Part shown: positions 47,601 to 59,815 of the stretch, one piece after another
Layout of the letters: each line of letters opens with the position of its first letter
Numbering within the stretch: the stretch's first letter is position 1
DNA from: Sclerodactyla briareus
Taxonomy: Eukaryota; Echinodermata; Holothuroidea; Dendrochirotida; Sclerodactylidae
DNA length: 64,000 nt
Assembly (NCBI GenBank): GCA_026419785.1
Contig: JAODTK010000643.1
Span: 62,001 to 126,000 of the forward strand
Direction: 5' to 3'
Notes under the pieces: model-generated
Database searches by the model: none
What the model was told of the DNA's origin: nothing
The model's input: only the letters and a program-made list of their open reading frames with translations
Program-made: the position numbers and the translations under genes

Positions 47601-48040
47601 TGGAGGGTAATTAAAAAAAAATTTATTTTTAAAATAATAAAAAATTTTTAATTAAAAATACAGTAAATAATACAGTATACAGATTCTTAGGAGGAAATCA
47701 TACCGGATAGCTCCTTGATTTTTAAGAATTAATTCATTCTATCCTAACATATTAGGGAATTAGTTGTATCGAGTGATTTTGTAATTGGGTCACAATAATT
47801 GTTTCAATTGTGTAATAATACCCGCGATGAGAACAAAATGGACATAATCAAATTACGCCCAGTTCTCACCGTGTCAGGCTGGGGGTACAGGCTGCATTTT
47901 CACACATCTGTGACTGATAAGATAATGGGTTAGTTTCCCTTTCTAAAATACCTAGCCTAGCCTAACGCGAAACCATAGACGATGACGAGAATCACATTCA
48001 CATGATGTTACGTTGCTTTACACTACTGATGGGTACTGGA

Positions 48041-48066
48041 CGGGGGGGGGGGGGGGGGAGGGGGGG
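48041..48066. repeat. Long G homopolymer
   Basis: About 17 G, then AG6. It translates to a poly-Gly stretch in the 48013-48363 ORF, which has no known domain. Confidence 0.9.
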
Positions 48067-48449
48067 CGCAGGCGAAACAAACTTTCCTCCGAGGAGAATA
48101 AAACGAAAATCGGGCAGGCAGCGGCCCCCTCCCCCCCTCACCTAACTGCAGACGGGATGAACATTAGGGAAGTTTGGACAGCAGACCGAACCGAAAGTTC
48201 GACAGATGCAAACAAAAAAAAATGGATAATTAAAACTTACACAGTTTTTATTATCAAGGTTATTGGTTTTTCCTGTGACGGAATTTGGGATTTTGCCAAA
48301 AGCCTACATCCCAAGAACATACTTTACACCAACTCCGTTCGTTCGACCGGTTTGACTTGGTAATAACGATATTTGCAAGCAGAGTCCACTCACCCAAGTT
48401 CTAAAAAAGCTATAGACGATCGCTATCAGATAACGTCCAGTCAGCTCCA

Positions 48450-48609
48450 CTGTATAGATTAAAATCCTATTTGGTCTTGAAGTGTTGCCTTGGTCGCGTC
48501 CACAAGACAATGACGATGAACTTGACGATGAAGAGGAAACAATTATCGAGGAGATTACCCGGCCAGCAGAAGAATACGTAGGAGCTATCAAACTCCTTCA
48601 GAAATCATG
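48450..48609 (+). CDS. Short acidic ORF, unassigned
   Basis: The frame ending at the TGA at 48607-48609 reads 'DNDDELDDEEETIIEEITRP' and then 'AIKLLQKS'. An acidic stretch before 'TRP....AI..L' is loosely like the tails of pogo/Tigger-type transposases, but nothing upstream supports it. The function is unknown and it may be chance. Confidence 0.2.
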
Positions 48610-51600
48610 AGATACGAAGAATACGCTTAGATGAAGATGTTATCTATGTGGACTGTGAGAATCAACAAGGAGCAGTGATTACTCTGTTTTAAATTGAGTG
48701 CACGTTAGGATGATAAGGATATAGTGCTGCTGAATAACAAAACTATTGAACTTAAGTAGGGCTGTGTAGTTGATTAACTAATAGGCCTAATAATAATTAG
48801 AGACATAACAATATATTATACACATTACACAGTTTCCTTGTAACAACACAGATAAAAACGTCAGTGGCCTACTTTTCCTCAAATACCTTTGGGTTGGCCT
48901 CAAATTAAAGTTTCATCATGGTTAGTTTAATGCCTCCTTTACCATGAACCTAATCGTACTGGTAATCCATTGATTGACTGTGAAACGATATCATTGATAG
49001 TATTGGCTTAAATTCCGTAATATCGTGGAATAGGTCAGATGGCGAAACAAATGTATTTGTTACGGCCTGTCGGCTTTCTTTTCTCCGAAATAGAAACGAT
49101 TCGAGTGCTGTGCTTTTGACTAAGGTAGATAAGGTAACGAACGATGGCATTAATTTTCAATATCATGATGTTTATTATCAAATTCCCCCCCCCCCAGATA
49201 TTTTGTGAACTGGTGAAAAAAATCCTATGATCGAAGGTACAGTATGGCCAACCACAATGCCTAACACACATATTTAGAATCAATTGCCAATTATATGTTG
49301 AGAATGCAAATGCAGAAAAGTCCGCGCTGTGTCGCGCCGCCGTATTTTCTTTTCCGTTGCATAATATACAGTGGGGCCCATGCCCAATAACTTGTCAGAT
49401 TCTTGCATTTTCTCCCCACCCGTTCTTCAAGAGCGGTGAACATATGGGAACTTGTCACCAGTGAATCTGGTTGTTTGGACCGATCCTTTTGCCCCCCACC
49501 AATGCTTGACTCGCAACTGCCATTTTCCTAACACATTGGGCCAAAAACCAATTGCTTGAGTTTAGTCCACTTCTAATCCTTATTGTTTATACCGACTGGC
49601 TTCGCCAGCCTAATGTGCTGCTTCTCCTCTTGATAAACGATGGAAGCTATATATGCAACAAAACAATACATGTCGGGGATCGTGCACCTCAGTATGGAGG
49701 ATCGTGATTGAAGTATGGCACTATATAAGGCGCAGATGCGGGGCGAAACGATTTCTGAGACGACATTTGGGAATCATCTAAAAACGATCCAATTTCCCTG
49801 ATTAGCTCGATTTTTCAATCAAATCCCGAGAACTGCACACATTTTCCTTTCCACGACATTGAAGTTCGAACAATGTTCAAGATGCTGCGCAACCTCTAAC
49901 CCCATTGAAAGGGTCATCTATGTGGCAGCGAAACCTCTGAAAAAAAAAAAATGTGGTTGGTAATGAAGTTCGGAATCGTTGTCATTTTAGTGATATTGCT
50001 TACTACCTAATTTTTCTTGTACGTTACGCGTCAATCGATGTGGCCCGAATGGTAGCAGTACCACGACCTTCACGAACGTTTCTTAATCTTGGAAATTATT
50101 GCCAATTTAGGTGATATTGCTTACATGCCATATACGGTCTGTGTAGTGCGTTTTTTTCTGCAATCTGGAGGGTCTGTAAAATGGAAAATTGTTCTTGTAT
50201 GGTACGCTGTCAATCGATGGTGACCCGAACTGGACTAAACATTAAAATAAAATGACAAACAATAAATACAAAAAATCACAGGAAGATTCGATCAAGATGA
50301 CAATTACTTAACCATTACCAAAAGTAAGGAAATCCTGGATACATATCAGTTCAAACCTAGCATCAAATATAGCACCATTTCGTATCGTAGCCAATTTCCG
50401 GAAAAGCGAAAATTTCCCAATGAATAAGGACCCCCTTTCCAGGACGGCGATTGCCCCCTCTGTTCTGGTACCTCTGGCGACACCACCGCTCTCGATCTTA
50501 AGTTGGAAATGCAACCTCTTAGTCGGAGTGTAAACCCTCAGACCTCCGGATCCTGTTCAAGCAAAACTGACGAGGATAAATGTTTTATCTCGAGCAATTA
50601 ACCAAGGAGAGTCAAACAATCCTCATGGCCCATATCATGCTGAAGAACAAGGCGTGAATTCTTCATGCAAGAGACTCTAAGTAGGAGAATGAAACCACGA
50701 GTGAAACCCTTGCTAGCATAGAACAAGTTTTAGGGACGACTGAGTGACAATATCTGGGCGCAGCAGCTTCATGTCAGTTGTTGCTCAGTGGCAAACAGAT
50801 GCCGAACAATCTCCTCCGTGACAACAGTTTGTGTGCGATTTGCAATAGACTATTGGAACGCTAGTATACGATCCTTGGAATCTCATGAGGGAAGGAGAGA
50901 AGGCTTGAAGTTGAACTATTCTAGATATATCCCATAATGTGATACCCTACAATGTTTCAAAAACCTCTTTAACAGTTTTCGCTAATTGTCCGAAACATGT
51001 ATTGTTTGAGTAACACAAAGGTTCATGAGAATGTTCACAAAACAGTTTCACAAACTTTTTGAAGAAACGTTTTTGAGAACATTTCCCAGAATGTTTCTGG
51101 AAGTTTCTGAGAGGGTTTGGTGGCAAAAACAGTTGCACAAACGAGTGTTAAGTTATGTTAGGTTGACAAAGTATATTTATCCTCGTTTTGTTTCCTAAGG
51201 TTTGGCTTGTAAGCTCATACATTTTAAATAAATTCGGAATGTATTCCTAAAATATTTTCCCAACACATTTTTGAAATGTAATGGAGACGTTTTCGCAACA
51301 TTCATGTTACTCACATAAAATATTTTCAAAAAACATATATGAAACAGTTTTTTGAAAACGTTTTCGTGTTTACCATCATGAGACCTTGGTTGAAGACGTA
51401 TTCGTACATACATTGCCAAAAGTGAGATAATAGCGCTTCTTGAATGGCGGCAATGCACATGTTAATTGCAAATGCACCCCTAGACCCCCCGAGACGGTCC
51501 TTATGGTTGCGTCATGGTCAGGAACGTGGTTTGACGCAGGGGTAAGTTTAGAGTCCATAAATAGTGAGTCGTGACTTGGACGCACATGTGCATTTGGTCC

Positions 51601-53725
51601 GGCAATGGTAGATTTTCGCGGTATTGTGCTCCTCTGACTAGGCTATAACTAATGTGGCCACGGGCTGACAGCTGTCGACTCTAGTGCGTCAACTGTCCGT
51701 CATCGTCGGTGATGGTGAGCCACAAAATGAGGTTGAGTACGTCATTTTCGGGCATGTTTCCTGACGGACCCATCCTCGTGGTCCGAGGGGTGCGTTTCAC
51801 AATTTAAATGTGCATAATCTTTCCAACATCAGCATAACAGAAACGATTGTTGAGAGTAATACCAGGAGTTGACTTGTATTGATTTTAACTGATCATCAAG
51901 GCGACGAACATCTGAAACTGAACATTAAATCACCCCGATTGCATAAACCTTTTCTCATAGAGCTAATTAATAAACGGGCTGAACATTAGAGCGAGCTAAT
52001 CGATGGAACAGGCTAACATTGCGACGAGTAAACGTGTTCACCACGTTCAATCCCACAAAAATTATTCTGACTGAAATTCGAGAACAAATCGATCTTCTTC
52101 ACGTGCTACTGATTGGAAGGTTAAGATCACCACCACGTCTTGTAAAGAACTTGCAGCAGCATAGTTCATAAAACGTTGAACATTCCCGTCACTCAACTGA
52201 ACACCAAAATCTTAATCCATCAAGGCCCTAATACTATACTCAACGTTCTGTTATCCGTAACTTTTTGTTTTGCCACTTATCCGAATTCCTGTTCATAATA
52301 ATAAAAAGGAAGATGGATAAGTTGTTAGTGTAATTAACGCTCACTGGAAAAATTTACATGTAGATTTCGGAGGTAATGTTTAACTTACTGTAATTTATGA
52401 ACGTTTGAAACCTATGTCACATACATCGGTGCTAAAGACCATATGGTTGGTGGCAAATGTTGCATTCGATATATGACTAGGTACGGAAATGCATGGTCAA
52501 ATAGCAGTTGTATGTTCGAAACTTCAAGATTTGATATAATTAGGAGAGAACCTCATATATGAGCCATTATCTTGCCGAATCTTTATCAGACCAGATATGG
52601 AATGTATTATATATGGGCTATAAATTGAATGTATGCTATACCTGAGTCATTTATAGATGTTCGATGCGGGAAAAGAATAAATACATCCCTAGATGTAGGA
52701 TACTGTCCTTCGGTGGTATACTCTGAGTACAGCCTAATCAGGGAGCAGTCCAGCTCCCCAGGTCAACGAAAGTAACTGCAGCTGTTGCGATGTGAGGTCG
52801 GATGGTTAGCCATGCAGACAGGAAAGATTGTCGATCTACAGATCCTCGTCACTGAGTAGGCCCTCTATCTCGATCGGTCTCGCCTGGAAAGGCATTCCGC
52901 GGTACTTGATCAGCTTAGAGCAGGTAGCTAGCAGGCCCCAGCCAGGAATACAATGAGGAGGATAAAGGACGAATAGGAATCCGCAAATAAAGACGGCAAA
53001 ACCAGGGTTAGGGAATTAGTGTATATTAGCGAAAGGTAGATGAGATCATTCGTGATGGTCATGATGGTAAGTCGGGACTGTGTGTTGTCTACAGTGAGGC
53101 AGTTCACAGATATAATAAATTAACCGTCAGGGGCTGAGCAGGAGGGGAAGGTCTCCCAAGCCTAGAAAATTGAGACGGCGAATCATGAAGGGATAGAAGA
53201 ACATTGTGAATAGAAGAGAAGAGGAAATGAGATGAGTAGACACAGAGAAGTGGAGGAAATTCAGAGATGAATACACGGGTAAACGGGGGGGGGGGAGGGG
53301 GCTGTTAGTTAGCCCCCCTACTGTGCAGTCATTTTCTGGATTAGACAGTACTCTGGGATCAAAACGAGGCTTCAGGTTATCCGGTATGAAAGGTAAAGTC
53401 TTCGATTTTTTTTTTTACTTTGCATTACACGCGCCTGGAAATAATCGAATGTTGTCATAACAGGTAGGCCTATTACCTCACACATGTTGAATAAATAAAA
53501 CACAACGGGAACATCATACGTAGAGAGGCCACATAAGTTCGTCACCTGTCGAGGACGAGGTCACTATGATGCACGAGGCGACAATCACAACTAGGGCGAA
53601 CTCGTGTCATATTGTTTGTTCCCGCTTTTGCTTGCAAACGCATTGCACTTGTTCAATATTAAACCCATGAAGAATCATAGAGAATGAGATGAAATATAAA
53701 TAGCACCGGATTTGGCTGCACTAAC
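48610..53725. other. No recognised gene; local repeats
   Basis: Includes a degenerate direct repeat at 49980-50235 ('gtgatattgcttac', 'ttcttgta.g.tacgc.gtcaatcgatg' twice), a region at 50950-51370 rich in 'gaaacnttttt' and its complement, and a G11 run at 53286. Confidence 0.45.
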
Positions 53726-54034
53726 CTTGCAACAGTCCAGAAGACTTGGTAGAGAGTTGATCATCATATATCAGCAGATGTTTTACGTTCTCCAGCGATC
53801 CATTATGTGGACGAGGTTCAATCCGAAGAATGTGACAGGCGAGGGAGTAGACGTCTAGGGTACTGAAGGGTTTGCTGCGGATTCCTCTGCGGAATGATGG
53901 GCCCTTGGCCAGGAAGAACGGCCCATAGCTGGAAATGTTGTTTGGGTAGCCAGGTTCGCCGAAAGTGTTTTTTTTCCTTTGGAGAGTCAAAACGCAATAC
54001 GGAGCCATTTTCAAATTCGATGACGAAGAAAAAT
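53726..54034 (-). CDS. ENPP exon 3: C-terminal part of catalytic domain
   Basis: The exon begins 'FFFVIEFENGSVLRF', shifts frame at an A9 run (about 53970), then reads 'TFGEPGYPNNISSYGPFFLA', 'GPSFRRG' and 'LDVYSLACHILRIEPRPHNG', ending 'NVKHLL'. This matches the family's 'G.HGY.N....M.pfF.a.GPaF' and 'iY.LmC.lLgi.PaPNNGs..n..hLL'. The metal-binding His of 'HGY' is Pro here. The donor 'gttagt' follows at 53725. The frame break at a homopolymer points to a sequencing or assembly indel. Confidence 0.88.
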
Positions 54035-57000
54035 CTATACAATAACCATGCGTGTTGTGTGTGCATGTATGTGTGTGCGTGTGGATGGGTGTTGTGCGCG
54101 CGTATGTGTGTGTGTAGGTGTGTATGTGTAACCCCTGGCTTGTGAACACGACACATATGATGTCCAGTGCAAATTCCATAGTCTACACCACGATGAATCC
54201 GGAATGCTTGCCCCGATTAGGTTGTTATTCAGTAGGCAGCTACAAGAACTCTACTGCTTGTGTATACTGAGGGGTAATTCGTTGCGAAGAATGTGGAAAA
54301 TGGGAACACGATACTGGGCCCAATCTGGAAGGGTAAGGTTCATTGATATATGTGATTCCACATAATGATTCATTAAAACCATTGTTTGGGGGTCAATTCG
54401 AAGGCCTCTGAACGCGCAGAAGTTCAAAGTTCAGAATACTTGGCCATGCAGAAGTACAAGAAGTACGAGAACGCTGTTGCCTCAAGTGTATAGATAGCAG
54501 TTTCACTAGTCCTATATCCTATTAGCCTGCTAAAGCAGACGATATATAGAAGCCTTTCCTAAAATATAGGGGTGCTATCGCTCTTTAGTATGTAGCACGG
54601 TCGAATATCACTAACATATCGTCTGCAGGACTTCGTGTGACAAATCCCAAAAAGTGGGAATTCCCTCATTCGATTAGGTGCCGTACATGTCAGTCCTCAG
54701 TCGCACACGGTCGTTGATATGAATGGGAGCAACCCTGAATAGATTCCGCGAAAAATTGCCCCATAATTTGGTCATGAATATTACAGAAGCTTTCGATAAC
54801 CTTTTTTTTTTTTTTACAACACAGAAAAAATAGAGAATTTAATCGAAACTGATCATTGAAGCCTACAATTGACCGAAGCCCCTGTTTCGGCTATGCGCAA
54901 GCGTATTGCGGTTTGTTTTGGTATCGCCGCGGAAGTTCGGAAAAAATATGAATCCTTCAAATGGGGCATAAAAAACAGAATATCCATCTACCGTATGTCA
55001 AAACTAGGTGGAGTGGTCTAAACAATTCCAGATCAGACCAATAGGTAGTTTTCCAGCAGGCATGTCCGTTCCCCGTAAATTAGTGAAAGAGAGAACCTCC
55101 GATTGCGCAATCAACGTTGACGTGCACAGCCCACTAGTCCCGCCCAATTATTCAGCTCGACAGCGAGCGAACGAAGTCGCAACAGGGTTTGTTAAGGCAA
55201 ATCACCGGTTAGTTAAGGGCCACCCTGCTATATGAGTGAATGAGGCTGAGACGAGGTGAACAAAGTCAAAACGCCTGTTTCAACAGGCTAAATCCTACCT
55301 GACATGAAAGGTAGGCCCATTCGAACAATATTTCCATTAGCACTTTTCAGCTTGGGGCGGAAGAGTGGAGTAGAGTGGTATCAGTGACCCCCCCCCCACT
55401 GTGGTGGGGTTTCTTGCGTTAAAGACACCAAGGTGACTGTTCTTGCAGTTGCGATGGGGGGTTTCGTCTTCCTTCATGCTCCCGGTATGCCGTGGATTTT
55501 CTGGGATACTTCTCGTACCAAAATCAATCGAAATCAAATCAAGCTGAGACTAGATCACAATGTGGTGAAATAGCCTACCGCATAACTGACCTAACATATG
55601 GTTTCTATTCAGCAATCATTTCGGCAGGGTTCTCAGGACTTAATACATCAGTTTTCCCTTCTCGGATTACAGCTTCCACAGTGAAATCTATCATATGTTA
55701 TGACAAGTAATGTGGTTAAATAAGCATGCAAAAGTAAACGAAACTTGAGCCTAACTAACATTAGTCAACAATAATAAACAATGCCCAGTAATTTTTGCCT
55801 CTGGTCAGTCATCTTATTCCGCTTTTTACATTTTACATACTTGTCCAGTATGGATCTTCCGATTGGTTTGCGCCATCTGTCCAGCCAGTCAGCCATCACC
55901 ATGATCGGTGGTATCCGCTCGTTGTTCCGGTAGTGGTATTCCTCGGGAATAGTATCCTTCGTCCAGACATCGATGTGCTCGACGGTTTTCAGTTTATCGT
56001 AAATTGTTTGTATATGTTCATCTATTAAGATACGAAAGACTATGTTGTCAGTGGGGGATTTATACGTTATCAGTCGGTATTATTCATACCCGGGAATTCG
56101 TTGCTATTATTCATACACATCGTCAAGCAGGTTATCAGATGTCCCAGTATTTTGGATTTTTGCCTTTTTTTTAATGTGGCTGTTAATAACAGACCCGTAG
56201 ATATAGCCTACATTTGAATTCCGTGGCTGCAGAGAAAGCTACGCATTTTTTATTGCATGTGTACGAGCCGAGAAAGAACTTGTCTTAGAGGTCAAGACAC
56301 TATGTAGCACGCACGTGTCGATATTTTGAATCTTACCTGTCTACTTATTACAGGCATATTTAGGAAGAGAGCATCACTTGGCTGGGAGATAAAGAAATTA
56401 CTGTGTGAATAACTACTTAAATTCTTACCTTCGTGGGGAAGATAGAATAATGGGGTTATCCTGATAACCCACATAAAGCGAAGGATCCACATGGTCATTC
56501 AGAAAGACGACTTGGGAAGGCAACATCTCGATCTGGCCATGGTCCGCTACAAACAAAATATTCAGCTGGTCTTGCAGGTTATTCTCCTTCACTCTGTTCA
56601 GCAGGTACCGACGACACCGTCCCATCCTCCGATAGCAATCGGTCCATCACTCGAATTGTCATGCCTATGCAGGCGTGAATCAACATCAGGAAGGATGAAC
56701 CAAATTTGATACTGCCACTTGGGAAGAGGTATTACCACCCTGTCGACGAGGAGTTCTGGCTTTATATCATGTTGTCTCCCCCGCTCGGTGCTATATTCGC
56801 AGTGACGTTGCTCTTAGTTGACACTCATACCCCAATAACGAATCGAAGGCACAACGCTGGAGCCCCTTGCTGTTCGTTCGTAATCCAAATGGGTTCCGCC
56901 TGATTCCCCGATCGGATCGTCAGTGATGGTTATTTGAAGAGAGTAGTCCACTTCAGGCAACGCTCTAAATGGATTATTGACCACCGCCAATTGGAACTCC

Positions 57001-57188
57001 GGGTATAAACCAGTTACAAATGTATACCAGTTTGGAGACTCTTGGTCGGGAAAACAGTTTAACGCAGGTATCACTTTTACAACAGACTCACAACGTGATC
57101 GAGGTTCGGGGTGTTACCTCTGTCAATAAAATCCCACGGAAAGAATCGAATCCACATGAGCAGGAGGGGCTGGTCAAGGGGTTCATTC
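53726..57188 (-). CDS. ENPP-family ectonucleotide pyrophosphatase/phosphodiesterase, three exons
   Basis: Members of this family are extracellular metal-dependent hydrolases of nucleotide or lipid phosphodiesters, in the alkaline phosphatase superfamily. Exons: 57188-56430, 56021-55841 and 54034-53726. Exon 2 to 3 is in phase (Lys completed across the junction). Exon 1 to 2 is off by one base. Motif order fits the family from the first metal Asp through 'NVKHLL' near the domain end. Two expected catalytic positions differ: the nucleophile Thr/Ser is Glu, and a metal His is Pro. Upstream signal-peptide exon and C-terminal exons are not found. It could be an active enzyme with sequence errors, a pseudoenzyme or a decayed gene. 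Confidence 0.85.
54050..54130. repeat. (TG)n-rich tract in ENPP intron 2
   Basis: Irregular TG/CG dinucleotides begin 16 bases upstream of exon 3 (in transcript sense) and give the acceptor a CA-rich rather than a pyrimidine-rich tract. The minus-strand 'HTHTYAR' ORF is its translation. Confidence 0.9.
55841..56021 (-). CDS. ENPP exon 2
   Basis: This 181-base exon has an open frame: 'IYDKLKTVEHIDVWTKDTIP', 'EEYHYRNNERIPPIMVMAD'. It matches the family's 'iY..Lk....l.VY.keeIPerwHY..n.RIPPIv..ad' block. It lies between acceptor 'tatcttaatag' and donor 'gtatgt', and its end phase fits the next exon. No internal frame break is present. Confidence 0.88.
56430..57188 (-). CDS. ENPP exon 1: N-terminal catalytic half (frame-disrupted)
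   Basis: After the acceptor 'ggtttcctctag' the text reads, across frames, 'GFDSFR' with the first metal Asp, 'WDFIDRGNTPNLDHVV', 'ALNCFPDQESPNWYTFVTGL' (substrate-site region), 'VVNN', 'NQAEPIWITNEQQG', 'ILPDVDSRLHRH' (second metal Asp and His) and 'ILFVADHGQIE' (metal Asp-His). At the nucleophile place, where family members have Thr or Ser two residues before 'PN', the sequence has Glu. Frame changes lie near 57140, 57085, 56905, 56860, 56650 and 56620. The donor 'gtaaga' follows the exon at 56428. Confidence 0.85.
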
Positions 57189-59475
57189 CTAGAGGAAACC
57201 ACACATTGTAGAGTATGATACTGTCAGATAGCGGTATAGCAATGTCATCTCCATGATTCTAGACATAGGAGGAGAAGAACCGGATTCACCTCAGAGGTCT
57301 GATAACTCAAAATTCGGGGTATCTTTGTCACCATATTATGATATGCGCATCTGCAACAGAAACAGAATAGTAGTGCTCTCGTTAGTGTTCATACATCTGT
57401 AGCCTGACTTGTAACTGTACATGGCATGTACCTTTTTCAGAGGATCAGGAACCTATGACCTTAGTTGAATGCAAGGGAAGCTTCACGCCGCTCATTTTGT
57501 TTTCCTCTAAACTGGAACTATCGTTCTTCGAAAGGTCAGTCATGACCTCTAAATAACCTTTGTGAAAGTTTCGTTGAAATACTTACGTAGAGTACTTTTT
57601 CGCGGGGGTGCCGATCCTCTATCACCCCAGATGACATCCGCACTAAAAATTAGTTGAATCGAATTTAATAAGGCTCATCAATAACTTTTCGAGCAAGGGT
57701 AGTTATAGGTCGCATTGCACGAGAGATTTGTGTTTTTACATGGTAACGACCATGTTATCGTGAAAAGGACTATGAAGTCTATCTGACGCCATCTCATCGT
57801 GAAACCATAACTCAAATCACTCTTCTACAATTTAGGAGAAGGCAGCCCTAACTACAATGACACTGCAATAACATTAATTGGCAGACATGTTACCCGAAGT
57901 CCACACAGGCCTCCTAATCAATCGGAATCGACTGATTTATGTCTTCCTCGGTTTGTAGATTATTCCAGAAGTCCGCCTTGGTGCTCCCCGCTTCGGAATA
58001 GAATGACTGTGATAGGATACTTTCAACTGCCAACTTTTAACTGGCAATAGAAAAAGGCACATGTTCAATGAAAAAACAACATCATACGTGTGGTATATAA
58101 CGCACTAACCCTAGCAACGAATTTTTTCGGGACTTCAACTTGAACATAGTGATTTGATCATAACTGCTCGAATAACCAGTTTACTATTAGAGATAATGAC
58201 ATTATCAAATAGGATAATTTCAACGAAGGTTAGACACATAAAGATACGGCGAATTCACGCCTTCCGATTAAGATAATTCTCCATGTGGGACTTTGGATTT
58301 CGAACAAGAACATAATTAGTATGTGGAACTTGGGTGATTCCTTCGAATATACGGTGTATCGTGCTGCTGAATACAATTGTACTCTGTATAAGGGTAACAG
58401 TACTAATAGACCTAGTAATAGTAATAATAATGATAATCCGGTTTGGCCACCCCATCTTCCATCTTATGTTGTTCCAGTTCAGTCGTCCCCAGAGTAACCT
58501 TTCTCGCAATTTCTCGACGTGTAGGGCGCCGATGACTTTTCTCATTTAGGTCGATAGGGCGGAATAGCTGATATGAAGTAGGCAAAGTACTTATTTATAA
58601 CCCATAATTCACGACCACGGTCAATTTGTTGTTCTATCTCAATGTAGAGTGCGAGTTTATGATTATCCAAATTTGGGAGCAATAAGTTGCACATCACTCA
58701 ACACTCGTTCAATCGATCAATTACCACTCACGCTACTCGATATACAGGCCAACTTTAAACATGTAAGTTAAGCTCGGAGAACGTCCGAGATTCAGCAAGT
58801 GTTAGTCTACCCACACCCCATTGATCCATAGCCCTAGACGCCACCGGGTTTGGCACATGTCTTATCTTGGAACGGCTAAGATCAACTCCGGATTCGAAGA
58901 AAGGTGTTCAAAGTCCAAAATTATACTCCAAACAGTATTGGGCTCCGGTATTTTATGCCTGAAAACTTAGGAAACAATATTGTTCAAAACGCTTGGTTTA
59001 CTCATCAAACTGTATTGTTTGATTGCCCTATTGTGTTCAACTATTCTGAGAGAAACATGGTGCTTCGATTTCTGCATGGAGCTATAATCACTATTTACCG
59101 TCTTCGAAAATTAAATATTCAGATTTCATGCTATCTCTCTCAGTAGATTGGTTTCCCTAAAATTTGGGAAGAAACGACCATATTTCAAGGAAAATTGAAA
59201 GAACCAGCCTGACGGACCGGACTGACTATGAAACTTCATTTCAGGGTGGGTGAGTGGGTGGGTGGGAGGGGTGTCTCACCCTAGAATGCGACCCGCACAA
59301 CGGTCGGAGAATATGAAATTCAGTTGGAATATCTTCATCGCAGTTCAGAAACTTTCCCGACTGAGCATATGGTATGCGTACTAATTGGTAGGGCGACAGG
59401 CCACCCTCGGACGCGATCGGCAGTACCTGGAGGTTGAAACTTAGCAGTAGGCGTACTCGTCCTCGTACGCCTCGT
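57189..59475. other. No recognised gene
   Basis: The upstream exon of the ENPP gene should lie here or beyond, but none was found. ORFs at 58255-58549 overlap on both strands and have no known motif. Confidence 0.4.
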
Positions 59476-59479
59476 GTTA

Positions 59480-59815
59480 TGCTCCCACTCGAAGGTGCTT
59501 CAGCTGATTAAGGAAGTCCTTAGTCGGAAATTGTAGAGGCTCCAGTTTTGGGTGTGGAAAGGCACCGGCGAATTTCGCCTACTCTTCTCGATGAGTACCC
59601 TGAGTAACGAGGTAGGGGTGATAATTCCTGCTCCCGGGATCGCCATTTAACGTCCCAATCCGACAGACGAGAGTGTAGCTTCACTCGTGCAGCCACTTTC
59701 CCACACGAGAAAGGAGTGGGGTGAAAGTTGGTGTCTGTGACGACACTAGGGTTTGAACCAGGGACCTCAGGCACTGCAGGCGGACACTCTAGGCGTCCTC
59801 GAAACTTCTTTTCTA
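59480..59815 (-). mobile_element. SINE-like repeat with B-box
   Basis: The reverse complement of 'gggtttgaaccagggacctc' (59749-59768) gives 'ggttcaaaccc', a good B box, next to text usual in tRNA-derived repeats ('gcaggcggacactctaggcg'). The boundaries are uncertain. Confidence 0.45.

Noticed and set aside
55795..56028. 77-residue plus-strand ORF
   Set aside because: Antisense shadow of ENPP exon 2.
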